A DNA stretch of 64,000 nucleotides from Microcebus murinus (GCF_040939455.1 NC_134106.1:39826001-39890000); one strand, 5' to 3'; counted from the stretch's first letter, positions 12,666-24,724 are shown. Notes: generated from the sequence alone by a model not told the origin. Translations and numbers: made by a program.

Positions 12666-14506
12666 AGTTGAGTTTTGTGTGTGTATGGTGTAAGAGTCAA
12701 ATTTCATTCTTTTGCATGTGGATATCCACTTTTTCCAACACCATTAAGGAAGGGACTATCTTTTCCCTGTTGTATAATCTTGGCACTCTTGTTGAGGATC
12801 ATTTGACCATATATTTGACTGTGGATTTGTTTCTGGGCTCTGTATTCTGTTTCATTCATCTCTACATCTGTCTTTATTCCAGTTGCCATACTGTCTTGAT
12901 TACCACAGCTTTGTAATATATTTTGAAGTAAAAAAGTGTGAAGCCTCCAGTTTTGTTCTTCTTTCTTAAGTTGGCTATTTGGGGTCCTTTGTGGTTCCAT
13001 ATGAATTATAAGATTTTTTTTTTTTTGGAGAAAAATGCCATTGGGATTTCGATAGGAATTACATCGAATCCGTAGATTGCTTTGGGTAGTATGGACATTT
13101 TAGCAATATGAGTCTCCCAATCCATGAATAGAGGATGTCTTTTTACTTACTTGTGTCTTTTAAATTTTTTTAGTCATGTTTTGCAGTTCTCAATGTATAA
13201 GTCTTTTGCCTTCTGGCTTATGTTTATTCCTAAGTATTTTATTCTTTTTGGTGTTATTATAAATGGGATTGTTGTCTTAATTTCCTTTTTTGATTAATTT
13301 TTTGTTAGTGTATAGAAAAAAACTGATTTTTATATGTTGATTTATATCTTACAACTTTGCTGAATTTACTTATTAGTCCTAACAGATTTGTGTATGTGTG
13401 TGTTAGGATTTTCTACATATAAGATTGTGTCATCTGTAACAGAGATACTTTTACTTCTTTCTTTTTTATTTGGATGCCTTTTATTTATTTATTTTTTTAT
13501 TGCCTAATTTCCTTAGCTAGGAATTCCAGTACTATGTTGGAAATGGCGGGAGTGGGCATCCTTGCCTTGTTTCTAATCTTAGAGAAAATCTTTCAGGCTT
13601 TCACCATTAAGTATGATGTTAGCTGTGGGCTTTTCATATATGGAAATTATGTTGAAGTAATTTCCTTTTATTCATAGTTTGTTAAGTGTTTTTTTGTCAT
13701 GAAAGGATGCTGAATTTTTCAAATGCTTTTTCTGTATCTATTGAGATAGTTTAATGAATTTTCTTTCTTATTCTGCTAACATAGTGTATCACATTGATTG
13801 ATTTACATATATTGAACCATACTTGCATTCCAGGGATAAATCCCACTTGCTCATGGTATAGGAATCTTTTAATGTGCTGTTGAATTTTGTTTGTTATTGT
13901 TTTGTTGAAGATTTTTGCATTTATATTGATTGGGGGATATTGGCCTGTAGTTTTCTTTTCTTGTAGTGTCTTTGTATGGCTTTGATCTGGGTGATGCTGG
14001 CTTTATAAAATGAGTTTAGAAGTTTTCCCTCCTCTTCAGTTTTTTCGAAGAGTTTGAAAAGAATTAATGTTAATTCTTTGAATGTTTGGTAGAATTCAGC
14101 TGTGAACCCAGGATGGTCCTGGGCTTTTCCTTGTTGTAGGTTTTTGATTACTAATTCAATCTCTTTACTAGTTATAGATCTGTTCCTATTTTCTATTTTT
14201 TTAATGTTCAGTCTTGGTAGATTCTATGTTTCTAGGAATTTATCCATTTCTTCTAAGTTATCCAATTTGTTGATATGTAATTATTCATGGTAGTCCCTTA
14301 TAATCCTTTTTATTTCTGTGGCATCAGTTGTAATGACTCTCAGTTTCATTGATTTTTTTCTATTGTTTTTCTATCTCTCTTTCATTTATTTTTACTCTAG
14401 TCTTTATTATTTCTTTCCTTCTGCTAACTTGGCTTGGTTCATTTTTCTTTTTCTAGTTCCTTAAAGTATAAGGTTAGGTTTTTTTTTTTTTTGAGGTCTT
14501 TCTTCT

Positions 14507-14556
14507 TTTAGGCTTTTAGGCAAAAAAGCCTAAATAAATGTTCACTCAACTATAAA
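14507..14556 (+). other. Patch of STON1 exon sequence copied into the L1, with a fold-back
   Basis: Positions 14521-14554 match STON1 coding exon 2 at 16174-16207 in the same orientation with one mismatch (C at 14529 versus T at 16182), including 25 identical bases in a row. L1 sequence flanks it on both sides. Beside it, tttaggc (14515-14521) and gcctaaa (14528-14534) form a 7-bp stem with a six-A loop. The frame in the exon is intact, so the exon is the donor. Confidence 0.85.
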
Positions 14557-15493
14557 CTTCTCTTGTACTGTTTTTTCGGCATCTCATAAGTTTTGGTGTG
14601 CTGTGTTTTCATTTTCATTTATCTCAAGGTATCTTCTAATTTGCTTTTTTATTTTTTCTTTGACTCATTGGTTGTTCAAGCGTATTTTGTTTAAATTTCA
14701 CATATTTGGGAATTTTTCAGTTTTCATTCTGCTATTGATTTCTAGTTTTATTCCACCATGGTTAGAAAAGATACTTTTATGATTTCAATCTTCTTAAATC
14801 TGTTCAGACTTGTTCTTTGTGCACTTGGGAAGAATATATGTTCTGCTGCTGTTAGGTGGAATGTTCTGTACATATATGGCTGGGCCATGTGGTCTATGGT
14901 GTTGTTCAAGTCTTCTGTTTCTTTATTGGTCTTCTCTCTCTTGATATTCTATTATTGAAAGTAAGGTATTAAAATCTCATACTATTATTGTATGGGTATT
15001 TATTTCTTCCTTCAGTTCTGTCAGTGTTTGCTTCATATATTTGGTTGGGTGCTCTGATGTTGGGTTCACATATATTTATAATTATTATATCTTCCTGGTG
15101 AATTAACCCTTTTATTATTTATAATGTCCTTCTTTGTTTCTTGTGACAGTTTTTGACTTAAAGTTTATTTTGTCTGATATAAATATGGCCACCTCTGGTC
15201 CTTTTGGGATCCATTTGCAAGGAATTACTTTCCATCCTTTCATTTTCAGCCTATGTGTGTCCTTAAATCTAAACTGAGTCTCTTGAAGACAGCATGTAGT
15301 TGGGTCTTGTTTTCTTTTTTTTTTTTTATCCACTCAGCCATCAAAAGGGTTGAGTTTTTAAGCTTTTCTTTGAACTCAGTTAATCTATATATCTGAATGC
15401 TTTTAAATCCAAGTATCTTTCAGAACTAAAGACTTTTAGTATCTTGTTTTTCCCTTCATTTTATATTCTTATTTTCTCTTTCTTCTTTAACAG

Positions 15494-15540
15494 AGCCAAC
15501 ATATTTGATTCCTTGACAAGACCACAATCTGATCCCAAAC
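15494..15540 (+). other. STON1: STON1 5' UTR part of exon 2
   Basis: The acceptor is a pyrimidine-rich tract from about 15463 ending in taacag at 15493. The 47 bases before the ATG at 15541 are untranslated. The start context has A at -3. Confidence 0.8.
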
Positions 15541-17455
15541 ATGTGCTCCACAAACCCAGGCAACTGGGTCACCTTTGATGATGATCCCGCTTTCCAGTCT
15601 TCTCAAAAGTCAAAGAATTTGCCTTTGGAGAATCAAGGTGTCTGTAGACCAAATGGACTTAAGCTGAACCTTTCTGGCCTCAAGGAATTTCCCAGTGGAT
15701 CTTCCTCTACCAGCAGCACCCCTCTCTCCTCTCCCATTGTAGACTTTTACTTCAGTCCAGGACCTCCAAGTAACTCTCCTCTTTCTACACCTACCAAAGA
15801 CTTCCCGGGTATTCCTGGCATCCCCAAAGCAGGGACTCATGTGCTTTATCCTATTCCAGAATCATCTTCAAACAGCCCACTCACACCACCAGGAGTAGGT
15901 TCCTCCTTACCGCCTACTAAACCTACCTGCTTATCCCATGCTTTCTTACCCAGTGACCACTCATGTACTGGTCTTCCAGATGAAATCAGCCCTCACCAGG
16001 CTGAAAGCCAAGGGTTTCAAAGTGGTGATGCTCCCCAGTTTCAATATTTTCGGGAGGACTGGGCTTTTTCAAGTCCATTTTGGAAAGATGAAGGCAGTGC
16101 TTCCCAGTTTACCTTTGAGCCCCCAGGAGGCAGAAAGATATTCTCATCGAGAGACAAGGAGATACCAATTGATCAAAAAAGTCTAAATAAATGTTCACTC
16201 AACTATATCTGTGAGAAGCTTGAACATCTACAGTCAGCTGAGAACCAAGACCCACTTGGAAACCTGTCTATGCAATGTCTGTGTGCTGAAGACACTGTCC
16301 CTTCCTTTGTCCCCCAAGCGCTCTTCAGGAGTCAGCCAAAAGCTGGATGGTCTTTCATGCTGAGAATCCCTGAGAAGAAGAACATGATGTCTTCCCGGCA
16401 GTGGGGACCAATTTTTCTGAAAGTTTTACCTGGAGGAATTTTGCAAATGTATTATGAGCAGGGCTTAGAGAAACCATTTAAAGAGTTACAGCTTGATCCA
16501 CATTGCAGGCTTTCTGAACCCAAAGTTGAGAACTTTAGTGTGGCAGGAAAAATCCACACCGTGAAGATCGAACATGTGTCTTACACAGAAAAAAGGAAAT
16601 ACCACTCGAAGACAGAAGTAGCTCATGAGCCAGACATAGAACAGATGCTGAAGTTAGGGTCCACAGAGTACCACGACTTCCTCGACTTTCTGACTACTGT
16701 GGAGGAGGAGCTGGTGAAGCTGCCAGCTATTTCAAAACCAAAAAAGAACTACGAGGAGCAAGAAATTTCCTTGGAAATTGTGGATAACTTTTGGGGTAAA
16801 GTCACAAAAGAAGAAGGAAAATTGGTTGAAAGTGCTGTGATGACCCAAATCTGGTGCCTCTGCTTCCTGAATGGGAACATGGAATGCTTTTTAACCCTGA
16901 ATGACCTTGAGCTGCAGAAGCGAGATGCATGCTATTTTGAAAAAGACCCAGAAAAGAAGGGGATTGATATTCTCGACTACCACTTTCACAAGTGTGTGAA
17001 AGCACAAGAATTTGAGCAGTCAAGAATCATCAAGTTTGTACCCCTGGATGCCTGCCGGTTTGAGCTGATGCGTTTTAAGACTTTGTATCACGAGGACGAC
17101 CTCCCCTTTTCTGTGAAGTCTATAGTGGTTGTCCAGGGCGCATATGTGGAACTTCAGGCCTTCGTCAACATGGCCCCGTTGGCTCAGCGGCCATCCCACA
17201 CTGGTTCCTTGAGGTCCTGTGACAATGTAATGATACACTTTCCTGTCCCATCACAGTGGATCAAGGCCCTCTGGACCATGAACCTCCAAAGGCAGAAGTC
17301 CCTAAAAGCTAAAATGAACCGCCGGGCATGTCTGGGGAGTTTCCATGAGCCTGAATCTGAACCTGTCATTCAGGTCACTGTGGGGTCAGCAAAATATGAG
17401 AGTGCCTACCAGGCGGTGGTATGGAAGATAGACCGGCTTCCAGACAAAAATTCAA
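15541..17455 (+). CDS. STON1: Stonin-1, main coding exon (residues 1-638)
   Basis: STON1 is a cytosolic endocytic adaptor related to the AP-2 mu subunit and to stonin-2. This exon holds most of the protein. A WVTF motif at residues 9-12 is the WVxF type that binds the AP-2 alpha ear. Residues about 20-260 are Ser/Pro-rich and low in order. The stonin homology domain lies at about 270-405 and the mu-homology domain starts near 410 and continues into the next two exons. The reading frame stays open past the splice site to TGA at 17551. The true donor is A|gtaaat at 17455/17456, because the split codon A+GT gives Ser when joined to 25476, followed by the expected DHPHCLSYKLELGS block. Compared with human from memory, about six residues near residue 145 are missing and one Glu is added near 425. 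No stop or frameshift is seen. Confidence 0.97.
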
Positions 17456-17942
17456 GTAAATATTCAACACCCCAGTTTGATTTTCATGGGAAACAGCTTA
17501 AATGTTTTCAGCTTCTCCTTCTTGGATTGAAACCAGGCAGAGACAGATGGTGACTTGTTAGCTGAGGCCACACATACTTAGACAGGTGGGAGAGGGAACA
17601 TTAAGCCAAACAGCTGGTTTGTTTGTTTCCTCTTGCACCTATTTCTACCACATAAGTTTAACTTTTTACATGTTTTTAATATTATAAGAAACACCATCCT
17701 GGGAATCTGTTGTGGTTGGTGGCACTGAGGAAAAATTTGTAGACACTTGTGGTTGAGCTTCTTGAGATTAACCCATCAACCTCAGTTCTTAAAAGTATTG
17801 TTAACATAGATTAGATTCCCTAATTACCCCTTAAAGATCTGTCACCCATGAATATATCTGAGCTTTTTTGTATTCTCAGCCAGTACCATTTCCTCCTTAG
17901 GTTTTTGCCTCTTGCTCGCCTTTTATTTTTTTAATTTTTCTT

Positions 17943-18214
17943 TCTTTGAGACAGAGTCTCACTCTGTTGCCCAGGCTAGAGTGCTTTGGTGTCAGCCTAG
18001 CTCACAGAAACCTTGAACTCCTGGGCTCAAGTGATCCTCCTGCCTCAGTGTCCCAAGTTGCTGGGACTCCAGGCAAGCACCATCATGCTTGGCTAGTTTT
18101 TTCTATTTTTAGTAGAGATGGGGTCTCACTCTTGCTCAGGCTGGTCTCAAACTCCTGAGCTCAAGTGAGCACTAGGGTTACAGGTAGATTATAGGCATGA
18201 GCCACTACCCGGCC
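17943..18214 (-). mobile_element. Alu, antisense
   Basis: A dimeric Alu in reverse orientation, from gagacagagtctcactctg to the end ccactacccggcc. The wording gtcagcctagctcacag is shared with other lemur-type copies here. Possible target repeats are the T/A-rich words on both sides (cttttatttttttaat and tcttatttttaatc). Confidence 0.88.
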
Positions 18215-18539
18215 GACTGTCTTATTTTTAATCAAAGTGATTTCTTTGACTGAATGACCCATTTGACCATCTCAGCTGGTTGTTTTAGAATTGAGTAGAC
18301 ACAACCTAAGTGTTAAAAATAAGTTAATTTTTTCTAAAATTTTGCTAAGAAAACAATCTAGGAGTTCAGAACTTTGAAGAGACTGTTCTAGTACCACATT
18401 TCTTTTAGAATAGTAAGTTGGTGGTGGGCATAATAAAGTAAAATAGCAAAATTTGAAATTAGAGTTGTTCCCTGTTTTGGTTGAGTTTTGTCTAGCAGGA
18501 GGTAAATTGGGGGCAGATTTGGGGGATCTGAGTTGATGC

Positions 18540-18680
18540 ATGTATTTATTTATTCAACCAATCCTTTACGAGCACTTACTGTATACCGAGAGCCCCATCA
18601 AGTGCTGGGGATAAAGAGGAATGAGATCTGGTTCCTGTTTCCAAATAACTCACAGCTGCTTTAGTTGTTCAGGGAAATTT
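18540..18680 (-). repeat. L2 3'-end fragment
   Basis: The plus strand has tatttattcaaccaatcc, cgagcacttactgtatacc and caagtgctggggataaag, the reverse complement of the L2 3' terminus. Confidence 0.6.
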
Positions 18681-18744
18681 AAGCTCCTCTTAGGCCCCCC
18701 CAAGCTGTGGACTTTGGAGGAAGCATTTTTATTTGGGATGGCCT

Positions 18745-18930
18745 TATAGGAGTATTTTTCAAAACTGACTGTATATTAAAATAGGCTCACAGTTTTTGGA
18801 TAATCTTGATGTTCAGGCTCCACTCCATGCCAATTAAACTGGGATCTCTGGGGAAGGGGCCATGTTTTAAGAGCTCCCCAGGTGAACCTAATGTGATATA
18901 GCCAGGGTGAGGAACACTGTCATGTTCTAG
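18745..18930. mobile_element. MER20-like (hAT-Charlie) MITE
   Basis: Diverged element with the paired phrases tgatgttcaggctccactcc and agagctccccaggtgaacc, plus gccagggtgaggaacactg near the right end. Confidence 0.55.
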
Positions 18931-19799
18931 AGTGGCAAGAGTAAGCCCCCGACTACAGTGGACTTGAGGCATGGAGCGTACACTGAGGGCCACAGGACCA
19001 CCTTGTCTATGACTAGCAGTTTGCTGACTTCACATCTGTCAGCTGATTGGAGCTTGAGCTACGGACAGAGTCCAGCAGGTGAGAGACACAGGCCTGGTGG
19101 GCTGAGGAGCCACAGACCCCGGGCAGAAGGGAAGTCCCTACACTGTGGTCCTCCCTGACACCCACAGTCTTCTTCATTAATACAAAGATCTGCCCCACAG
19201 TGTTCTCATGACTCCCATGAGTTGTGTTCTGCACCCACAGTAGTGAGGGTAGCTCAGGCTCAGGGCAGGGCAAAGTGGTGATGGTCACAAAGTGCAGAAC
19301 GGTCATAAAGGATGGCCTCCGACAGCACCCCTGGTCAGCTCCAGTGCGGTGGGAACATCCACATCTCCCATGACATAATCCACAGAGATAACGTTTCCTG
19401 CCTTCATCTGTCACTTGGCTGGGGAGGCGAGTATAAGCATCTGCAGACTATCTTCATGCCATGAAAATGAGTTTTGAGATCTTGAGTGCAAGGTTCCAAA
19501 TGATCTGTTCTAAAAGTTATTTGTGCTACTTTTAGCTTAGAGGGGTTCAACAAAATCAGGATATTGGCTTTTATTTTGCTAAGCAAAAAGGGAAAGAAAG
19601 GTTGGAATGCGGATGCTCTCGGAGGCCCTGAAGGAGACCTGGCCAGGGCAACCTCACTTACTCTTCAAACTGAGAAATACCAATCACCTTTTCTGATTTT
19701 GTAAGTGGAGCAATGTATAAAGCTTCTTGTGAAAATGATCCTGTTTATAACACTGCATTTTCCCAGAGTTAATGGTGTAGTGAACTGAATTCAATCAAC

Positions 19800-20005
19800 A
19801 AGAATTTGTTGAGAAGAGGGCTCACTCATTCACTCCACAAATACCCACTACATTTTTTCTAGGTATAGGCTCTGTGCCAGGTGCTTGGAAGATACAGACA
19901 CAAACATGATCCCTGCTCTCCAGAAACTTAAGGGTCTAGAGTAGATGAGACAAATCCAGAAGCATCTATCCAAATGCACTGTGGAAAAGTGCTCTGTTCC
20001 AGGCC
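19800..20005 (-). repeat. L2 3'-end fragment
   Basis: The plus strand has tcactcattcactccacaaat, ctctgtgccaggtgcttgg and atgatccctgctctcc, typical of an antisense L2 3' end. More diverged L2 sequence may continue to about 20330. Confidence 0.6.
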
Positions 20006-20584
20006 TGTACAAACATACAGGGATCCCAGAGACAGGGGTGTAAACTACCTGGGTCCCAGGGAGGGCTTTGCTGCAGAGTTGATGGTCAAGTCTGGCATGG
20101 GAGAATCAGCAGGGTTCCATCAGGGACAGAAACGGCAGAGCCCCAGGCATGCAGGTGGCAGATGCTCCCTACATTTTGGGACTGAGAGAGTAGTGGGGGA
20201 AGAAACCAGCGTGTGAAGGCCTTGTGAGCAGGCTGTGGCTGTGGAATTTGTCTGCAGGGCCTCAGGGTGTTTTCAGGCATGACTGTGACAGAATCATACC
20301 TTGTTTCTGAAGGGCAGGGCAGCGTGGGAGAGAGATTCAGGATGATAGCCACAGGCTGGGAGGAGGTGAGAGGTGCCGAGCAAGGGCGGTGGCAGTGGGA
20401 GGTGAGGGATGGATGAGGAAATTCAGAGGAGGTGTCCCCAAGACAATGACAGGCTATGGGCATGAGGGAAAGGGCGGGGATGGGATGGGTCAGGTGCTCT
20501 GGCTTTGGCAAGTAGTGGGCAATGGTGCCGTTAGCGGAGACAGCTGAGACAACATCCTCTTCTTACCCATCCTTTTAAAATCTA

Positions 20585-20755
20585 TTTCCCAGCCCTGGCT
20601 GCATGTTAGAATCATTAAAGCCTCAAAAACTACCCATGTTTAGGTCCCATGGCCTACCAGTCAGACTCTCTTCTGGGGGTGAGGCCCAGGTCCCGGTGTT
20701 TGTAAAGCCTCTCCCAGGCAGCCAGGATTGAGAACTGCCTGGTCGCTCTCCTGTG
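20585..20755. mobile_element. MER20-like (hAT-Charlie) MITE
   Basis: Starts cccagccctggctgcatgtt with agaatcatt following, has gggggtgaggcccaggtccc in the middle, and ends caggattgagaactgcc. Confidence 0.6.
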
Positions 20756-21304
20756 AAGCCTGTGATGGTCCCTAGGCAGACATCGTTCCTCTCCGCTCCG
20801 TGTGTCCCCGTGTCTTTTAGAGCTCTGTTATCGCCCTCCCACCAGCAGTTACTGGCCGTTGAGCTCACCAAGAACAATTACAAGAATGGACATTCCCAGA
20901 GAGGCTGGTTGGACTGGATCTTGGCCTTCATGAATTATTCTTGGAAGACTGTCATACCACAAGGCCCACGCAGAACAATGTTTCATAAGTATTTCAATTA
21001 TATGGTGATAATTCACTGAATCAATCCTTTGGGACCAAGGCAGCTTTGTTGAGATGGAGTCTGTGGGCAAAGAGAAGGCCCAGGGAAAAGGCAATGGGGC
21101 TGTGTGGGGTGGAGCCCACAGGGCAGGGCACAGCCCCAAGCCGGGCTGGGGACATTTCTGGGCTCACAGGGCTCTGTCCTAAGGCTGCTTCACTATGGGC
21201 TGGGGAGGGCGATGCTGAAGGTGGGAGGGAGCCGGGTGTTGTACTACCTGATTTCTCTCCTGAGAAGTGGCACGGAAGGAGCAAGGCTGGGGCAGGGAGC
21301 AAAT

Positions 21305-21450
21305 CTTTCTCAAACTTTTGCCAGACCTTGAGTCACCTTGTTAAAATGTAGATTCTGAGTCAGCAGGTAAGGACCCAGGACGTTGTGGTTCTAACCAGTG
21401 CTCAGGTGATGCCAATGCTGCTGGCCTGCGGAACACAGGCGGTAATGTTC
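21305..21450 (+). mobile_element. MER5A-like (hAT-Charlie) MITE fragment
   Basis: Contains ttgttaaaatgtagattctg, agtcagcaggtaaggaccc and caggtgatgccaatgctgct in MER5A order. The right TIR is decayed. Confidence 0.65.
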
Positions 21451-21483
21451 CTTCAACAGTGCCCCTGCCTTTCATTTCACAAC

Positions 21484-21557
21484 AAAGCTTGGCTTGGTTC
21501 TGGAAACAGCCATACAGTGAAAAAAAAAAAAAAAAAAAAAAAAAAAGCTTGGCTTGG
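21484..21557 (+). mobile_element. Very short A-tailed retroinsert with 14-bp target duplication
   Basis: A perfect 14-bp direct repeat, aaagcttggcttgg (21484-21497 and 21544-21557), flanks a 22-nt body (21498-21519) and an uninterrupted A tail of about 24. The body has no obvious parent among the repeats in this window. The pure A tail suggests a recent event. Confidence 0.75.
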
Positions 21558-22034
21558 GGCAGTAGCTCCTAGATTTCATTCAAATTCATGTTTGAGTGAC
21601 AACAGAGGAGCTTAGGTTTTGTTGGGGGAGGGGGAGAAAGAGAATTGAGGACAAAGGAGGACGCAGGTTAGCCAAAGGAGGTATACCTGTGGCATAGAAT
21701 TAGAAAGGGGGATGGAAGTGGTGGAGGGTCAATTAACACCTATATCCATCTCTAACTTCCCAGTTTTTCTCTTTTTCTTTGCCTTCTGTCATCAGCATAC
21801 TGGTTCTCTTCTCTTCCACCTGTGTCATCCTCCTACCATTCATACCCTTTACCCCTCAACAGTTCACTTTTATATATGTGATATTTTGGTTCAAGAAGGA
21901 CTGAATATCAACGAGAGCTAGGAAGATTTTATGATTTGCATTCCTGGTCCCAAGAAAAGGAGTTAGGGTGAGAGAATAATTACCAAAGCCCGAGATTGCC
22001 CCCTAGTGGTCAGCATCGACATAACACAAATTTC

Positions 22035-22165
22035 ATCTAATTCATTTATTCATGAATTTGACAAATACGTGTTAAGCCTCAAATCTGTCAGACATTGTGC
22101 TAGAGACAGATATGATACTTGTTCTTATGGGGCTCAACATCTGAAGAGGGACTGTGTAATTAAAC
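22035..22165 (-). repeat. L2 3'-end-like fragment
   Basis: Diverged antisense L2 wording: ttcatttattcatgaatttg, cagacattgtgctagagac, and cttatggggctcaacat. Confidence 0.45.
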
Positions 22166-23499
22166 ACTGTAGAGTATTTAGAGTTTCCAAAAGCCAGGCA
22201 GAATACGCCAGAAAACTTGAAAGGAAAAATGCTCTCTTTTAAAGCTATTTTATATTTGTACTTTGCTGTTCAGAAGATTAAGTGAGTTCCGAAATAAGAC
22301 GTTTAGTGCCTGATAACACTACTGGTTTCCCAGTCATGGTAGAAATCGTTTTAGCGCTGGTGGTGCGGAATGCCAGAAAAGGCCACTCAACTGCACTGGG
22401 TTTAGCAGCGTCTCAACACCTGTTAGTCTGTGTTCACTGTGAGTACCTGTTTTCCAGCTAGTTAATAGAGTGGAGGCTTCATGTAGGTCTTTAGCGCCCA
22501 CAAATCTTATCCAGGGTGACTGCTTGCTCCTGAGCCCTCTTTCAAACAGGTAGACAGTAAAAACCTTCCACACACTGGTATGTTTGAACTTGGGTCCCCT
22601 GAACACTTGGGCAGCCCTAGGTCCTTTGTGATGGCCCAATCCTCTATCTTTCCTTTCTGAAAGGCTTGGAGGTGCCACTTTCAGAGAATGCAGGTAACCA
22701 TCCACAGCAACCTTTGGGACCCTACATTCACATGAAATTAAGTTCCAGTGTTGCAGGGGTAATGCTAGGCTGTGTGCATATCGTGCTTTTGAATAGGAAT
22801 GGATTTGGGAAAATACCTAGTTCACTTTATCCCCAATTTAAAAGTGACTGAAAAATAAAAGGCACAAAAACGTAGCAACTCTTGATTAAGACCATAATTC
22901 TGCATGTTAGAAGCATAAGATCAGAATTCTGTTTTCTCTTACCAACAGAATCATTGAGATACGATTTTTTAAAAAATAGTGGTGTCACTTTTTCCCTAGA
23001 GGACAGGTTATTTTGTACTTTATGTTTGTTCTCCCGCAAAACTAAAGCCTCCTGGTGTTTCTGTTCTGTTTTTCTGCGCCATTTGCCTCCACCAAATCAA
23101 TTTGTGAATTTGGTCTAACTGCTTTTTATGCGGATAAAAAAGCTGACAAAGCAACTCAACAGAATAAATCATTTTTTTTCTTTGTGGAAAAATAATCCTC
23201 TCTTTGATCTTTTACCAGTTTTTAAGACAAGCTGGTAGAAATGTTTTGTTTCTAACATTTTTGGAATACTAGATCTTCAACTCAGGTTTAATTTTTTTTC
23301 CTCCAATTTTCATTGCAAAACTTCGGAGAACATGTTTGTTCCTATAAAAGGTGCATATCGGATCACTTCCAATATCATTTTCAACTCTAAGCATATAGAA
23401 TTCATCCTCTTTATTAGCAAAGTTAAAGTAATTAAATAATAATACTGGATGTATAATTGAATAGCACTTTGCAAAGTAATAGTGTATGTTCAGCCCATC

Positions 23500-23742
23500 T
23501 ACACTACTATCCAGTACTACTGACCCAGTGCTTTATTGTGTATCAACTGTCTAATCCTGATAACTTTATAAGGTTTGGGTTATCATCATTGCCCTTATTT
23601 TAAGATGGATGAACTGAGACTTGGATAAGCAACTTGTCTAGGATGACCTAGCTATAAGTAGCAGAGCTGAGATTGGACTCTGGGCAATCTGGGTCTAGTG
23701 TTTGTGTTTTTAGCCACTTTGCCATAACGGGACTGAAGAGGG
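23500..23742 (+). repeat. MIR SINE
   Basis: MIR sense wording is seen over most of its length, ending gacctagctataagtagcag, agctgagattggactctggg and ttttagccactttgccata. Confidence 0.7.
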
Positions 23743-24298
23743 CCTGAGTTAAGTGTAAATGAATGTACTATATCCTCACTCCAGACAGAAAGAGTAATGG
23801 AGTGTGGGGTGTCTCTGGGTATGTGTGGATGTGAATGAAGTTATCACTTGCCTGCGGTGCTCTGGGGTGTGTAGAGTACCTGGAAGGCCACTGTTGTCCT
23901 ACCCTAGCTGTAAATGTGGAGATAGATAATGAGCATCAGTTGGTTAATTGATTGATGACATTTCAAGGCCTTTTATAGCCTTAGAATTCTATTAGTCTCT
24001 CTACAAGAAACCGGGTGTAAGGAATGAAAGGCAATTTATCTTTTAAGAATTAAGTAAAATCCTTTAAACTCTTGTTTTTGTGCCTAAAGCTATGTTCTGA
24101 TAGCAATGTTCTTTCTCCAGCTATGTTGGTGGTACAGTAATTTAATCTGGCTTTTGAAATTACTGTTATCTTGTACGTTTATTTCAGTAAAGACAGCTGC
24201 ATTGGATATGTAAATGTTATGAACAAAGCAACAGAATCACAGAACATTTGTAAAGTTGCTACAGTGGTTACAGTGAAAATATTTTTTCATTCCATTAT

Positions 24299-24328
24299 AA
24301 CACACACACACACACAAACACACACACT
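24299..24328. repeat. (CA)n microsatellite
   Basis: About 14 CA units with one interruption, just before a diverged SINE/LINE-like trace at 24370-24440. Confidence 0.85.
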
Positions 24329-24724
24329 CACTATATGACCCCCATCTAAAATCTTTGAGTATATCTAATATCCTTGGGTCTGGCATAGAGCCCAGCCTGG
24401 CATAGTGTTGATGCTCAATAAATGACAAATTGAATTGAGTGAAAATAAATATTAGATTGAAATATTGAAGGCCAATATGCCCATTTCTACATCGTACATC
24501 TGTTCCAGTCAAAGTGTTTTGGAAGGATAAGTGAGAATTACAGTAGTGAAAAATAATCTGTTCTACTGAAAAAAATTGTTGGCCTGGAATATTTTCTGAA
24601 ATGTAATGAAATTTCACCAACTTTTAAAAATCAGATTTTTTCAATAATATGACCTAATTTGGGCTGAAGTTTACTTTCACATTATAAATAGAGTGGTAAG
24701 AAAATGAATAAATTAAGAATTATT

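Larger units (their letters stand above)
11400..15345 (-). mobile_element. Antisense L1, about 3.9 kb (3' UTR to start of ORF2)
   Basis: A long old L1 (L1MA/MB-like) lies antisense to STON1 and ends less than 150 bp before the first coding exon. The 3' UTR is at 11400-12000. ORF2 runs backwards from about 12000 to 15333 and is broken into many frames. The best-preserved piece (15115-15333, 72 codons on the minus strand) matches the ORF2 endonuclease N-terminus: a CCLQET motif, then KDTHRLK and an ISDK block. ORF1 and the 5' UTR are absent. It carries two later oddities, at 12579-12665 and 14507-14556. Confidence 0.88.
1..15493 (+). other. STON1: STON1 intron 1 (3' part)
   Basis: The whole stretch lies upstream of the first coding exon of STON1. 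It ends in a pyrimidine-rich tract and CAG acceptor at 15491-15493. In human STON1 the first exon is noncoding and separated from the ATG exon by a long intron; I infer the same here. Open frames in this stretch are short, overlap on both strands and show no recognisable protein outside the L1. The individual repeats are listed separately. Confidence 0.75.

Noticed and set aside
17456..17553. Read-through of the STON1 exon 2 donor, giving a 670-codon frame
   Set aside because: The donor at 17455 joins perfectly to 25476 and restores the known stonin C-terminus, so the last 31 codons are intron.
20086..20511. Minus-strand frame of 141 codons
   Set aside because: Lies in intron 2 partly over a likely L2 remnant, with no protein match.
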